The notes beneath the pieces were generated by a model that saw nothing but the letters and a program-made list of their open reading frames with translations, was not told where the DNA came from and made no database searches. Of a DNA stretch of 64,000 nt, positions 47,904-58,261 are shown piece after piece. The stretch is from NCBI RefSeq assembly GCF_000218685.1, contig NW_006763290.1, forward strand, positions 1,572,315-1,636,314, written 5' to 3'. The stretch comes from Serpula lacrymans var. lacrymans S7.9. Lineage: Eukaryota > Basidiomycota > Agaricomycetes > Boletales > Serpulaceae. Position 1 is the stretch's first letter, and each line of letters starts with the position of its first letter. The position numbers were made by a program, and so were the translations under genes.

Positions 47904-49070
47904 TCAATACTGTGTGGGTTGATGATGACTTTCAAAGTCTATTAGCATTTTTGCATCCAGATCAGATAACCGCTGAAATTTGGGCCGGAAATTGTGAGCA
48001 AGTTGTCCAGTTACCTTAGACTTGGGAAATACCTGCAGAATCATTATGCCTGCCAGCTCCTTCACACAGGACAGCATAATATAGGCACTTTGAAGGCTGA
48101 AATGTCCTGCAAGGTCTACAATAACCTCACGCAAGGCTCTGCCTAGTACCTTGTAATCTGTAAAAGCATATGCGGGTAAAAGAGGTAACTGTTGTTGTAC
48201 TATTGGAAACTTGATTCTGACGTCATTTACATAAGTGAACCTCGTCTTTGTTGGCAATATGGGTACCATTTCACAAGGTAGGAATGGAGCCTGCAATCCA
48301 CAACCAGGTACATTAATGTACGCGCAATCTGCAAATCTTTGATCTCTCTCATCTTCTGAGTATTTTATGTTGCTCACCGTCCCTTTTGCGCCATTAACCA
48401 ATTTACATTGTATAGCAGCATTTTCAGTTATCATCACAGGCATACCAACAACCATGGGAAGTATACCCAAGCTGTCATTTGATACGTTGGATGGTATAGT
48501 CTTCCAAGCTATTTTGCGGAGATCATCATCAAGTGGCTCTTTATGCATTACATCACTGGAGTGATAAAGGCCTAAAGATTGAGCAGTAGAAGCAGTGTAA
48601 GTTTTACATTTTGCATAATTAATTACATCTCTCACAATCTTTTAGGCAACAACAACGGGTGCATGTCTAAATCGTTTAACTTCATCGGGTTTGTGAGCCG
48701 CAAGACAAGGTATAATCCTCTGTTCAAGTACAGCAAAGTCTGATATGGAGTAGTTTACACTATTTCCTGTTTGTTCAATCATCATAGGTTGCAAACCGTC
48801 CCAAGTATGTCCTTCCTGAATCCTCTGTAACAGGTTCACAATTCCAAGTTTGCCCGTAATTTTTTTTTCAACTTCAACAACATCTGTCAGTTGTCACCAT
48901 AAGAAAGCACCATGAAGAGCACTTTGACCAAGTTCATGCTGTGTTGTGTTTGGTGACAGGTTATGCAGCAACTTGTGGCTGAACAAAGCACTATCTTTCC
49001 ATTCTTGGTAGTATACATCTCTAGGAAAGGGTGAACTATTTCCACCTAGAGATTTATTTTTATGACTATC
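47904..49070 (-). pseudogene. Helitron C helicase C-terminal half
   Basis: Pif1-type Helitron helicase fragment, minus strand. From the N-terminal side: FPRDVYYQEWKDSALFSHKL (~49025-48965), LGQSALHGAFLW, then DVVEVEKK (~48880), the 65-codon stretch 48839-48642, and the long frame 48635-47904 with YHSSDVMHKEPL, GMPVMITENAAIQCKLVNGA, LLPAYAFTDYKVLGRALREV and SAYIMLSCVKELAG, the helicase motif V/VI region. It is the homologue of 15.1-14.5 plus 10.9-10.45 kb of Helitron A, but without the TIR transposon. It is cut near 49070 by a gypsy pol fragment; Rep and Walker A are absent. Confidence 0.85.
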
Positions 49071-49074
49071 AAAG

Positions 49075-50823
49075 ATGTATGTTATTACTTGGGGGCCTTC
49101 TTTTTGCATATCCTGTCCTTCTTTGCTGTGTTGATCTTCCCCTTGTATGGTACATTGCCTTTTTTGCCTTTTTTGCAAAAAAGTTGTTCATCATGCATTG
49201 GAAGGTGGCTGGGGAATTGCACATGCCAAAGAACATGACCATGGGTTTGAAGAGTCTTTTTCTGGTTTTAAACACCGCTTTCTATTTGTCTCCTTCCTTT
49301 ATCTTGAGATTGTTATATCCCCAATGTAGATATAATTTTGTGAAATGTGATGCTCCACAGAGTTTGTCTATGAGGTTGGGGATCACGGGCAGTGGGTAGG
49401 GATCTCAGATTGTTTGTTCATTGGTTGACAGTAATCCTGGCATGGTCGTAAAGATCTGTCCTTCTTGTCTATGTAAAAGAAGGGGGAAGCCATCAGAGAT
49501 TTGCTTGGTCTGATGTATCCTTTCCAAAGGTTGTTGTTAAAGAATTCTTCTAGTGCTGTGTTTTCTTTTGGTGATAGGGGATAGATTTTACAATCTTTGG
49601 GTCTAAATTCCAGTTTTAGGTTTATGGTGTGTGTTACGATAACACAATTTTCGGACCTTTCCTTCTTTTTTATTCTCCACTTTAACCTTGTACACTTTAG
49701 CTTTCACACATGGTGCCACGCAACACTTCCCCTTTTGTTCAAACTCCTCTTTCTCGCGCTGCGTTGCCTTCTTCTTATTTTAGATACAACTCTCTCACAC
49801 AGTGGAGCTGGTCATACGGGCTAGGCCCCATGACATCATCAGCCACTGACTTTATCAACTGTACAGTACATAAGTACAAACACTCTGTATTAGTATATAT
49901 ACCCCAATAGATCCAGGAGACTCCTCAGCGAGTCCTCCTGTTGTTAACCAACAAACTCTCTGCAGCCTAAGGGGTAACCACTCCCCATTCACTACCTTTA
50001 TAGTGTGTTCCTGTGTGCGCCAGAGTAACTAACTCTTGGTTGTTACAGCGTGATTGTAAATCCTTCTTTTGGGTAGTCTTTCAGAAGCCTTCTTGTCAAA
50101 GACTTGTGCAAATTCTTTGTAGACTTCGGGTAGTTCTGTTATCTTTTTCCCAGCACTATTTTGGATGGCTAGCTCTATTGCAGTGTTAGTTTTCGCAAAA
50201 ATCTGTGTTTTGTGTACATAGTTAATTAATAATTCTGGTTGATCAATTGTGATGGTGCGAATCATGGATCGGTTGGAATGGGATCAGATTATGTGAATGG
50301 CATGTTGGGTGTCTATGCTTTTTGATGTCCAGTCTATAGTGGGGTTGACCTTATGAAGCCATGGGTATCCAAGGAGAATGTCTTCTCCTCCTAATCCGGT
50401 GATGAGGAATTTGCACATGGCATTCCTTCCTCCTGCTTCTATCCATTGATAGGTGTTGGCTCAATCTGCTTCACTGAGTTCTCTCCACATTTTGAGGATG
50501 TGGGAAATTCCTTTTCCATCTTCCACCACAGTTTCTGCTTCATCTTTTTCTGCAACTTCTGCCGTTCAAATTCTCCGGTCTGGTTGTTTCCCTTTCTTCT
50601 TTTCTGGACAGAACTGTAAAATATGTCCTTGTTCTTTGCATATGAAGCATTGCCCTTCTTGTTTGAGAGAATCTTCTTTGTCTTTGGTTAAACATTTTGC
50701 CGAGGACGACTGGCTTCTTCCACCTTTTTCCTCTTTCTTCTTCTCTCCCTTCTTTCCCCACTTTCCTTTGCTGATACTGTTCGAGTTTGTCCAGTTAGCA
50801 TCTAGGCCAGTGACAGTGCTCAT
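49075..50823 (-). pseudogene. pol: Third gypsy element: zinc knuckle, protease and RT, broken
   Basis: Minus-strand pol of a gypsy family different from family 1. Zinc knuckle CFICKEQGHILQFC (~50655-50615), GEDILLGYPWLHKVNPTIDW (~50390-50330, protease C-terminal side), then the RT entry FAQVFDKKASERLPKRRIYN (~50110-50050). RT is interrupted by a solo LTR (49632-50047) and resumes with [20 protein letters not shown] and [12 protein letters not shown] (~49560-49470), then VMFFGMCNSPATFQCMMNNF (~49240-49180). Several stops and shifts follow the insertion. It ends near 49075 against the Helitron C helicase; RNase H and integrase are missing. Confidence 0.8.
49632..50047 (+). repeat. Solo LTR, family 1, in gypsy RT
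   Basis: 416 bp, TGTTACGATAACAC..GGTTGTTACA, flanked by GTGTG (49627-49631) and GCGTG (50048-50052), a 5-bp duplication with one T/C difference. It sits in opposite orientation to the gypsy element it splits. Confidence 0.85.
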
Positions 50824-51679
50824 CTATCCTGCAATATTTTTGGATTGTATGGAGGAGTTAAGTACATTTTGAAGGAAGTATGGGCATATGGAACTTTTAT
50901 ACACCATGATTAGTCCTTCGTCACTTAAGCCGCTCTTTCCTGCTTCTACCATAAAGTGGGAGTTGAACTTTACTGCTGTTTCTCCTGTTTCCATTTTCAT
51001 CGTCATGAAGGCCATGTTGGTCGTGCCTTTTACGTCTGTGGTAATAAATGGCCCGTTAAAATCGGTTTTGAAGTCCATCCATTTTGGGTATTTGCCCAAT
51101 CCTGTGTATTCCGTTAATTTGGTTTCTTTCCACACTAGGTCTGCTCCTTCTTTCATGTGGGAAAGTGCTTCAAAAACCTTTTTTTTATCTGAGTCATACA
51201 TGGCATCATTTACGTCAAAATATGCTTTGACCGACAACATCCATCCACTGGCTTGGTCTGGCATTCCATCAAAATCATCTATCTGTCCAAACTTGGTGGG
51301 CTTGGATGCTGCAGTGTTAGACATGGTGCGTGTTGGTGGAATTGGAGATGGATTAGAAGTATCTGTGGTGTGGGAGGTGGTATTGGTTGACCTTCTGCTG
51401 CAAAGTCTTCAAAATTGTTTTTGTCATAGACATCTGATTCAACTACTGGGTTCCGGGTATTAGCTGTGGGTGGCTTCCTGTGTAATACTGTAGCCAACGT
51501 GTTCTGGCTCCGTAGAATGTGTCTGCTTGTTCTCTGGTGTGCACTTGAGTGATGTTGGGTTGGGGAAAGGGAAGTGGTGCTGCTGTCCTTCCTTGTCTAG
51601 ACAATACTGGGGGTGTTGCTGTCTGGGTTGGTTCTGCTCTGGTTTGTGCCCTGATGTTGGGCCTTCTTCCTTGCGACAT
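50824..51679 (-). pseudogene. gag: Third gypsy element: Gag
   Basis: Minus-strand gag in two frames. An N-terminal Pro/Gln-rich piece starts at ATG 51679 (MSQGRRPNIRAQTRAEPTQT) and ends in a stop at ~51443. A 166-codon frame from ATG 51324 (MSNTAASKPTKFGQIDDFDG) covers the capsid-like region, with GKYPKWMDFKTDFNGPF and FNSHFMVEAGKSGL, to a stop at 50824. The zinc knuckle follows in the next frame near 50640. The split may be a stop codon in an originally single Gag. Confidence 0.78.
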
Positions 51680-51742
51680 TTTGTCATCTTTTTTGTCCCT
51701 TCACTATAAAGCGTGGGATAAGGATATGGAATACAATTGTTT

Positions 51743-52082
51743 TGTTACACTTAGAATGTACAAGCCTGGTAACACGGGGGTTCCTAGAGGTGAAGTGATT
51801 TCTGATAAGCCCGTTTATAAATGGGTTTAAGACATATTCTGATGATGAGGTCCAAACTGATGAATACCAAGTTGCACTGTTGAAGTGTACAATCATATTG
51901 GAGATGTTAACTACAATACAGGCATATATATATACTGTCCACTTTAGGGTAGGTGTTTGTGTTGAACAAACAATGACAGGTGAGACCATAATAGGTAACA
52001 AGTGTGGGAAAGTATAAATGGGTAGTAGTGTGTAGCTACTCTAGAAACGAAATGAAGTCCTTAGAGAACACAGTTTGTAACA
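51743..52082 (-). repeat. Candidate 5' LTR of the third gypsy element
   Basis: Sequence bounded by TGTTACAC and TTTGTAACA in the right place and orientation to be the LTR, 340 bp, with a TATATATATA run near 51927-51936. No second copy is available for proof. Confidence 0.45.
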
Positions 52083-52375
52083 CTTGTCCCCTTAAAAGTT
52101 TGTTAATATTGTCTTATCCAACTGTAAAGGTTTCATATCTAATCAAACCACAAGTGCACAAGACCTTGTTCTATTGCTGTAATAGATAGTACAATATATG
52201 CAATGCAGTGGTATTGATTTTAGATGATTGTCTAGGTAAGGTTATTACATAATGCTTGAAAAGCGGAAATGTGGCTGTAAGTATTAGGTACAAACTAGGA
52301 AGGGTGCTATCCATCACCGACACCAAGACTACTGGAGAGACAACTCCTTCGTTGGGTATAATGCCCTATCACCTG
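52083..52375. other. No recognisable gene
   Basis: Short unassigned AT-rich interval; no motifs seen. Confidence 0.4.
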
Positions 52376-52399
52376 CTAAGTATTGTTCTCTAGACATTG

Positions 52400-52990
52400 T
52401 ACCGTATGACAACTTACTTGTTTCTCCCACCACCAATCTGCTGTCCACATGTCATCAAATATATGCTCCTGAGCACTCTTGTCTGCATATGCACGCTCTG
52501 GAACATACACCATTGAGTCCTTGAAAAGAGGATTACCTATAAAGTCTTTGATAATCTCCATAGGGTCTCTTACCCACAATTCATACTCTTCTAACCTGAT
52601 CTGGCTGTTACCGTCCTGTAGATCGCCCGTCACTGACACTTTCTTGCAGGTCCATCCAGGAACACTTGGTAGACTATCTACTTGCTGCAAAAAAGACCGC
52701 GTATTATGAAATGATAAGTGTGATTGCCAAGATGGCACTCCTCTCACCAATACAATATAACTAATTTCATGGGCCATGTGCAAACTCAAAAACTTCATGT
52801 AGGTCTTCCCCTTTGTCTTCTACTCCCATCTCAACCTCACAAGTTTCACCAGTGTTTCCCAATGTCTGAGCCATCTCAAGCAATTCAGCCTTAGAGTGCT
52901 CGCCAGCAACGGCAGACTGAAAAAGAGAACCAACGAGGTATTTTTATTATTTTATCTTGCCTGCTACTACGTGTACTCATGTTGTGACCC
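52400..52990 (-). pseudogene. Plavaka (CMC/CACTA-type) transposase fragment
   Basis: Minus-strand fragment with the Plavaka signature VPGWTCKKVSVTGDLQDG, then RLEEYELWVRDPMEIIKDFI, GNPLFKDSMVYVPERAYAD and DDMWTADWWWEKQ (~52670-52400). A GTAAGT splice donor follows directly after EKQ, so another exon is lost. Upstream, SAVAGEHSKAELLEMAQTLG (~52920-52860) follows a plausible TTTCAG acceptor near 52922, with stops between it and the signature. Catalytic residues are not included in this piece. Family recognition is firm. Confidence 0.82.
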
Positions 52991-53034
52991 ATGTGAGTGG
53001 GAGAGGCTCTGGAGATGTCGCAAAAAAAGCCAGC

Positions 53035-54561
53035 AAGGCTTAGAAGGCTCAAAAATCTGCCAGACGCGCTAACAGACAGCTTGACATTGACACTTTAGAT
53101 GTCACTCCATCCCAGTATCAAACATTACAGGAATTATCTGTGGATGGACCCAAATATACTGGCAGCAACCTAGATGATCATGAGGACACCATGGTAGGTT
53201 GACCAGTCCACCCCAGTCTATGCAACAATACTGACAAGTCTGCCAGTTTGATGACAGGACTGTGATGAGCAAACACTCTGCTCACAATTTGAAAGCAGTG
53301 CAGTTTTGTTTTACAAAACTGCCTGTTGTGCAGCAGAGTGTTCTGAGTCCTCTATTTAACATGAGGACTCCAAGTGATCAGCAGGGAAGCAACAACCTTG
53401 GTGCCAGTCATAGGGCCATCAATTCAGACCGAGAAGGAACCGCATTTGTCACCATTGGCCACAAGTGCCAACTGTTTGTGAGTCCATTGGACAACGACAC
53501 TGACAATGAGGCAGATACCCAGGCCACCATGACCCTGCACATATAGACTTCTTCACAGCCCAGCCATAGTTGGGTTCGTGATTATGCACTGAATGCCAAA
53601 GAAGTCCTATGAATTGCCATCGCAGTTTTCAGGTGCCTGGTTTGTACCAGGTACCCATTTCCAGAGTCAGTGTTAGTAGAGAGTGAGATGGCCAAACAAG
53701 CTTGGCAGAAGGCTAACATTGGAGTCAGCTTGAACCTAGCTCTAACCCCGGACATCTTCAAATTGGTATGTGAATCGTTTGTATGTTGTTGAATTGCTGA
53801 CATCAATCCTCAGATCATGAAGAGGACATCACATGTCCAGGGGGAACTCGAGACAAAAGTCTGTGGTCGAGATGGCACTTATTATGGATTCTGCGCAAGC
53901 TCATCTCCAAAAGTTATCGCACAGAATTGCCAACTGGCGATGGACCTGAAGGAAAATGTATTGTTTGTTTACAGAGTGAGTTTATCTGCCTATGATTCAA
54001 CATTGTACTGACTATTGAGCAGGATTTGAAGGCCCGAAAGGGCCTGTATAAGGCTGAAATAATTCAAATTATATTAGATGACATGTGGTTCGCCAACCGC
54101 AATGATGAGGGTGTGGCCTACCACAAGTATTTCAACCCTGTCTCATTGGAGACAGTGGCTTTAATTCTTACCATGGTGAGTGCTTATAATAACCTTGCAG
54201 TATATCCTAGTGTATAACTACTGTTGTCTTCATGGCCTTATAGATTGAATGTGCTATAGATGAGTGGGCAACAGGAATTCAGGAAGAAGTTACTTTCGCC
54301 GCCGCTGCTTATGGCAAAATTTATTATAGTCATCTGGTCTGTTTGAAAGAGTTCAGTAAACACATAGCTGAATATAAGAGCAATAGTATATTTTGCCCAC
54401 CGATTTGCAATTTGACAGCAATTATGGAGTTATCTCAAAATTGTTGCCTAAATGAGATACTATGTGCTCGGCATTTTCCTGATGTTGTTTGGCCCTATTG
54501 GTTGTCTCCTCGCTGGTATTGCAAGCACACTAACACGACTGGTGTTTTCGAGAACTGTTGA
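53035..54561 (+). pseudogene. DUF6532-like gene, interrupted by stops
   Basis: Multi-exon gene with canonical introns at 53194-53246, 53766-53813, 53976-54022 and 54176-54243. Spliced segments read LNLALTPDIFKL / IMKRTSHVQGELETKV, YYGFCASSSPKVIAQN, KGLYKAEIIQIILDDMWFAN, VAYHKYFNPVSLETVALIL and IECAIDEWATGIQEEVTFAA, a pattern I associate with the DUF6532 family of Agaricomycetes (function unknown). In-frame stops break it: TAG near 53041, TGA near 53608 and a stop after TLHI near 53546. Several would follow from single C-to-T changes. It ends at a TGA near 54559, only 15 bp before the Rap1-like start, so the two lie in tandem. Exon 1 start not found. Confidence 0.6.
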
Positions 54562-54575
54562 CATTATCGACAATC

Positions 54576-56375
54576 ATGGTCAGTCAGTTCTTTGTATTTC
54601 CCTGCTTCTTGCCTGAACAGCTCTAATTCTGACATGTAGCCAATATTTCAAGATGTCCACGGCCTTGCTGTAAAGTTCTTCATACAAAAGGACCTCGCCC
54701 AAGGAATCCAAGCAGAACTCTGTGAGACTATTACGGTTGGTTCACGTATCAGATCTTCTTGTTCTTCTTCTAAGGCACTCCAGTCTCTCGGTGGCAGAGT
54801 GGAAACCAAGGTGCCGAGGCAAGGATATGTTCTTGTCCAAAATGGCAGCACTGAAGAAGAGCGTCTTCGGTTGTGCTGGGCTAGTCCAGATCGTCCTGAG
54901 AGGCACTTCGTGCCGTACACGTATGTAGAGGCGTGTAAAATCGCCGGTATATTGCTTAAGCAGATATTTGCCCACGACGGAGAGCCTATCAAGATGCACA
55001 TTCATCCGAGCATTGCTAATGTCAACGCCAGAATGGCGCTCAGTCAACGTATCATGGTGCGTTCAGTCAGTAGTATCTTTGTATTGTCTCAACATAATCA
55101 CTGTGACCAAGCATTCGGGTGGCGACCCGACTGCCTCTGTGCAATCAGCACGTATCATCCTTGCTGACCCCAATACGGAGGTCTTTCAACATCTTGTCAA
55201 AGTTTATCAAGGTGTTCCTAACAAATATGTTGAATCTTATTTATGGGTCAAGAAATGTATTGAAAAAGGTGTCCTGGTCTACACACCTCTCGTATATAAA
55301 AACCCTGGCGGCCGGAGGCCTGGAGAAGAGTAAGAATAGTCCACTATCGTTTAATAAAGCGGGGTTAATTATTTTTGGAACAGAAGGACCCAGTTCACTG
55401 ACGAGGATGAGGCGCATTTATGCGCTTGGATCGCGGCCAAAATCCCCTTCAAAGAGACAGGTGGCCGAACAGGAAACCGACTTTATCAACAACTTTGCGA
55501 AATGGTGACATCGTATCCATGGGATTTTGTAAGGCTCTAACTCCAACTATAATGATTTTTCAGGCCGCAGATCCGGAGTATACTTGGGTTACAAGGCATA
55601 CCTGGCAGTCATGGCGTGAACGTTACAAGAAAAATGCTGCACGATTAGATGCTCTGATTGCTGCGATTGTAGACCAGAGAAAACCTTCTCAAGGGGAAAA
55701 GGGCCAATACGGATACGTCCGCAAGACTGAAGACAAACCAAAGCGAAGTAGGCGCAAGCGTAGCCGCAATACGGACCACTTCCACCCATCTGATGACGAA
55801 TTCTTGAGCGCGTTTGAGGATAACTCAGGAAAGAGCCCTGCAATGTCCACTCCTTCAGTCTTATACGCATCTATTGAGCACCTAGCTATTCCTGGCGCAA
55901 GATGCCTTGATAGGACGTCAGAGAACATTATATTTGAAGAACTCGGGGCTCTTGATGAAATTGGCGAGTGTGCTCAAGCCTCAGGTGACAATGAACTTGC
56001 ACCTGCTTGCGGCAAGAGAAAGGTAGACGAAGAATCAGAGGGGGTTACCAACAACAACAAAAAATCTAGACATGGGTTTGATTTGGCCTTTAACCTACTT
56101 GCTCAGTTCCTTACGTGTCTCCTAGCAGCGAAAAAAAACAACCTGAAATAAGCATCCTACATGTACCTTTGGCAACGTCTACCAACGGATCATTTTATCC
56201 GGGCAGTTTACATGTAATTGATCAAACTCTTCAAGATATAGCGAGGGACAATAGGTTCACTGTTGAGGAAGTGCAAGAGTATTATGACAAGTGTGGGGAA
56301 ATGGAACGTACCAGGGCTAGGTTCGATAAAATGAGAAAGGAACTATCCATTAAATTCAAGGAAGATGACAAATGA
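54576..56375 (+). CDS. rap1: Rap1-like telomere protein (BRCT + Myb)
   Basis: Six-exon model with introns 54579-54639, 55057-55111, 55330-55383 and 55505-55563, all GT-AG and in phase, plus one unresolved intron before 56115. The start ATG (54576-54578) is followed at once by an intron, giving M-PIFQDVHGLAVKFF. Residues ~3-130 form a BRCT-like domain (LGGRVETKVPRQGYVLVQ, VPYTYVEACKIAG); HSGGDPTASVQSARIIL.. YVESYLWVKKCIEKG looks like a second BRCT. Around residue 214 comes a Rap1-type Myb: RTQFTDEDEAHLCAWIAAKI, GNRLYQQL, HTWQSWRERYKK. Then basic NLS-like KPKRSRRKRSR, and a C-terminal FTVEEVQEYYDKCGEMERTR, RFDKMRKEL. This domain order fits Rap1, which binds telomeres within shelterin. A 39-bp stretch at ~54732-54770 could be retained or spliced. 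No internal stop seen in the model. Confidence 0.72.
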
Positions 56376-56641
56376 CAAATGACTTTGGGGTAATGATACA
56401 GTCTCCTTTTCTTTTTCTTATACCTTTGATTCCATGATATTTATGGAGCATGCCTTCATGCATGTCAGGTACAAGAATGTTATGTGTATATATGTCGGTG
56501 GTAGTCAACACATAAGTGACCCTTCGCACACTTCACAGTGAGGAGAGTTTCGTCGTCCCAAAAATGATATAGAAAATTACAAATAAAACATTAAATTTCG
56601 CATCAGCATTTTGATTACATGAAAGAAAGAATGTTGAGCGA
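56376..56641. other. 3' flank of the Rap1-like gene
   Basis: AT-rich, with candidate termination/polyadenylation context (AATAAAACATTAAA near 56583). No gene. Confidence 0.4.
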
Positions 56642-57517
56642 CATCTACAGAGGCTCCTCCACAGCCACTGTTTCGAGAGGAGCACTTAATCCTAGAGCCA
56701 CAAAATAATGATGAAATTAGATATGATTAGATATGATAAGATAGTAATTCAAAATCAGCACAACTTTATTCCTCGCTCTCTCTCCACAGCGGCTGCAAAT
56801 TAACATTTGTAAACAAAGGCTTGCCACTGACGAGTCTGTCGGACATCAAAAAACAATTGCAGACCAATTAATAATGTTTTACCACATGCCAATTTAGGCA
56901 AGTAAGTTCGAAGCACTGGCAATTGGTAATCTCAGTATTCATGTTCATTTTTGCCAGTGTCTCCACCATCTGCTGCCCAAGTTTACTGCCATTTTTGCAT
57001 GTCTTTGGGCCTAAATATGAGAGGTATCATAAATGCTGGTGTTGTTCCCAAACCTGACCTGCAATCAATATAACATCATTCCCTCCTTAGCAAGCACTTG
57101 TCCAACTTTGGCCTGCCAAAAACATGGATAGGAGCCTGGCTTTTGCTGGGTTATCCTACAGATGCCAGTAAAGGAGTTTAAATCCTGCCTGGCCATCAAC
57201 ATACACCACTGGACTGCATCACACAGGCCCATCTGTATTGAGTACTTGTAGATACTAAATTAGTAACTGTACTGTAATTCAAAAAATGTTAATCATTTTT
57301 CAATGTCCAACAATGATGCTCGTCACTGTTACTGTGGCAAGCCATTGTTTACAAATGTTAATTTGCAGCCACTGTGGAGAGAGAGTGAGGAATAAAGTTG
57401 TACTGACTTTGAAATTATCATAATCATGTGACTATCTATTAATAAGCCTTGTCCTGAACTCCCTAGCACTCATCCTTCTCGCTCAAAACAGTGGCTGTGG
57501 AGGAGCCTGCATCTACA
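56642..57517. mobile_element. hAT-like MITE, 860 bp
   Basis: Element 56650-57509 between perfect 8-bp duplications CATCTACA (56642-56649 and 57510-57517). Terminal inverted repeats begin (G/C)AGGCTCCTCCACAGCCACTG; a second block of inverted similarity ~70 bp long (AACTTTATTCCTC..CTCTCTCCACAG and beyond) lies ~110-190 bp inside each end. No coding capacity. The 8-bp duplication and CAG terminus fit a non-autonomous hAT. Confidence 0.82.
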
Positions 57518-57758
57518 ACTGATTTCATAACAATAGACCTATCCAATGACTTAGTGTACCGAGCGGAACTACAACTAAGCTTAAAATGTAGTAAATCTAA
57601 AATTTAGGGAGACTATAATATTTAGCTCAGTATCGAGTGTGGCTGGTGTGATAAGTGTGATAGCCCAAGTCTTTGAAAAATTTGGTGTGGACTATTCGGT
57701 AAAGTGCTCAAAAAGAAAAAAATATATAATTGGCTAGAAATGAGGATCATTCAATAAT

Positions 57759-58187
57759 TGTTACAATTGACTTACCAGTACCTACTTACGCTTCGCTTGT
57801 TTGTACTTTTACTTTTACTTTTTCCAAGTCACATGACCAGTCATGTGACACAACACCTGACCAATGTCTAGACTCATCATGTGACCGGTTACATGCTAAA
57901 CATCGGACTTTAAACTATATTTAAGACTGTACAGTACCTCATGTATTTTAGTATATATACAGGAGCAATACATGGGGAAGGACTCAGTGAGTCCTCCTGT
58001 TGTCTACCAACAACCAACTTGGTCCTACCCTACCAAGTCTGTGTGAGGGCTTACCCACTACCTCAGCGACTTTGACTGGTCAGCGGTACATACTGCTGAT
58101 TGGTATCCCTTTTTCTTCTTCTTCTTTTGAAGTGTTGTTTTGTCGTGCTCCAGTGCCCCAAGACTGTGTCTTGTTGGTGTTGTCACA
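57759..58187 (+). repeat. Solo LTR, family 3
   Basis: 429 bp, TGTTACAATTGAC..GGTGTTGTCACA, with a perfect 5-bp duplication ATAAT (57754-57758 and 58188-58192). TATATATA is near 57952. It keeps an AGTGAGTCCTCC motif downstream of the TATA box, the cognate of the self-priming motif of family 1. Confidence 0.85.
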
Positions 58188-58261
58188 ATAATAGGTATTG
58201 CCTAAGGCCAAGAGGCTGTTAGTGTAAGAGTCAGGAGACACAAAAAATATATATACCTCCT

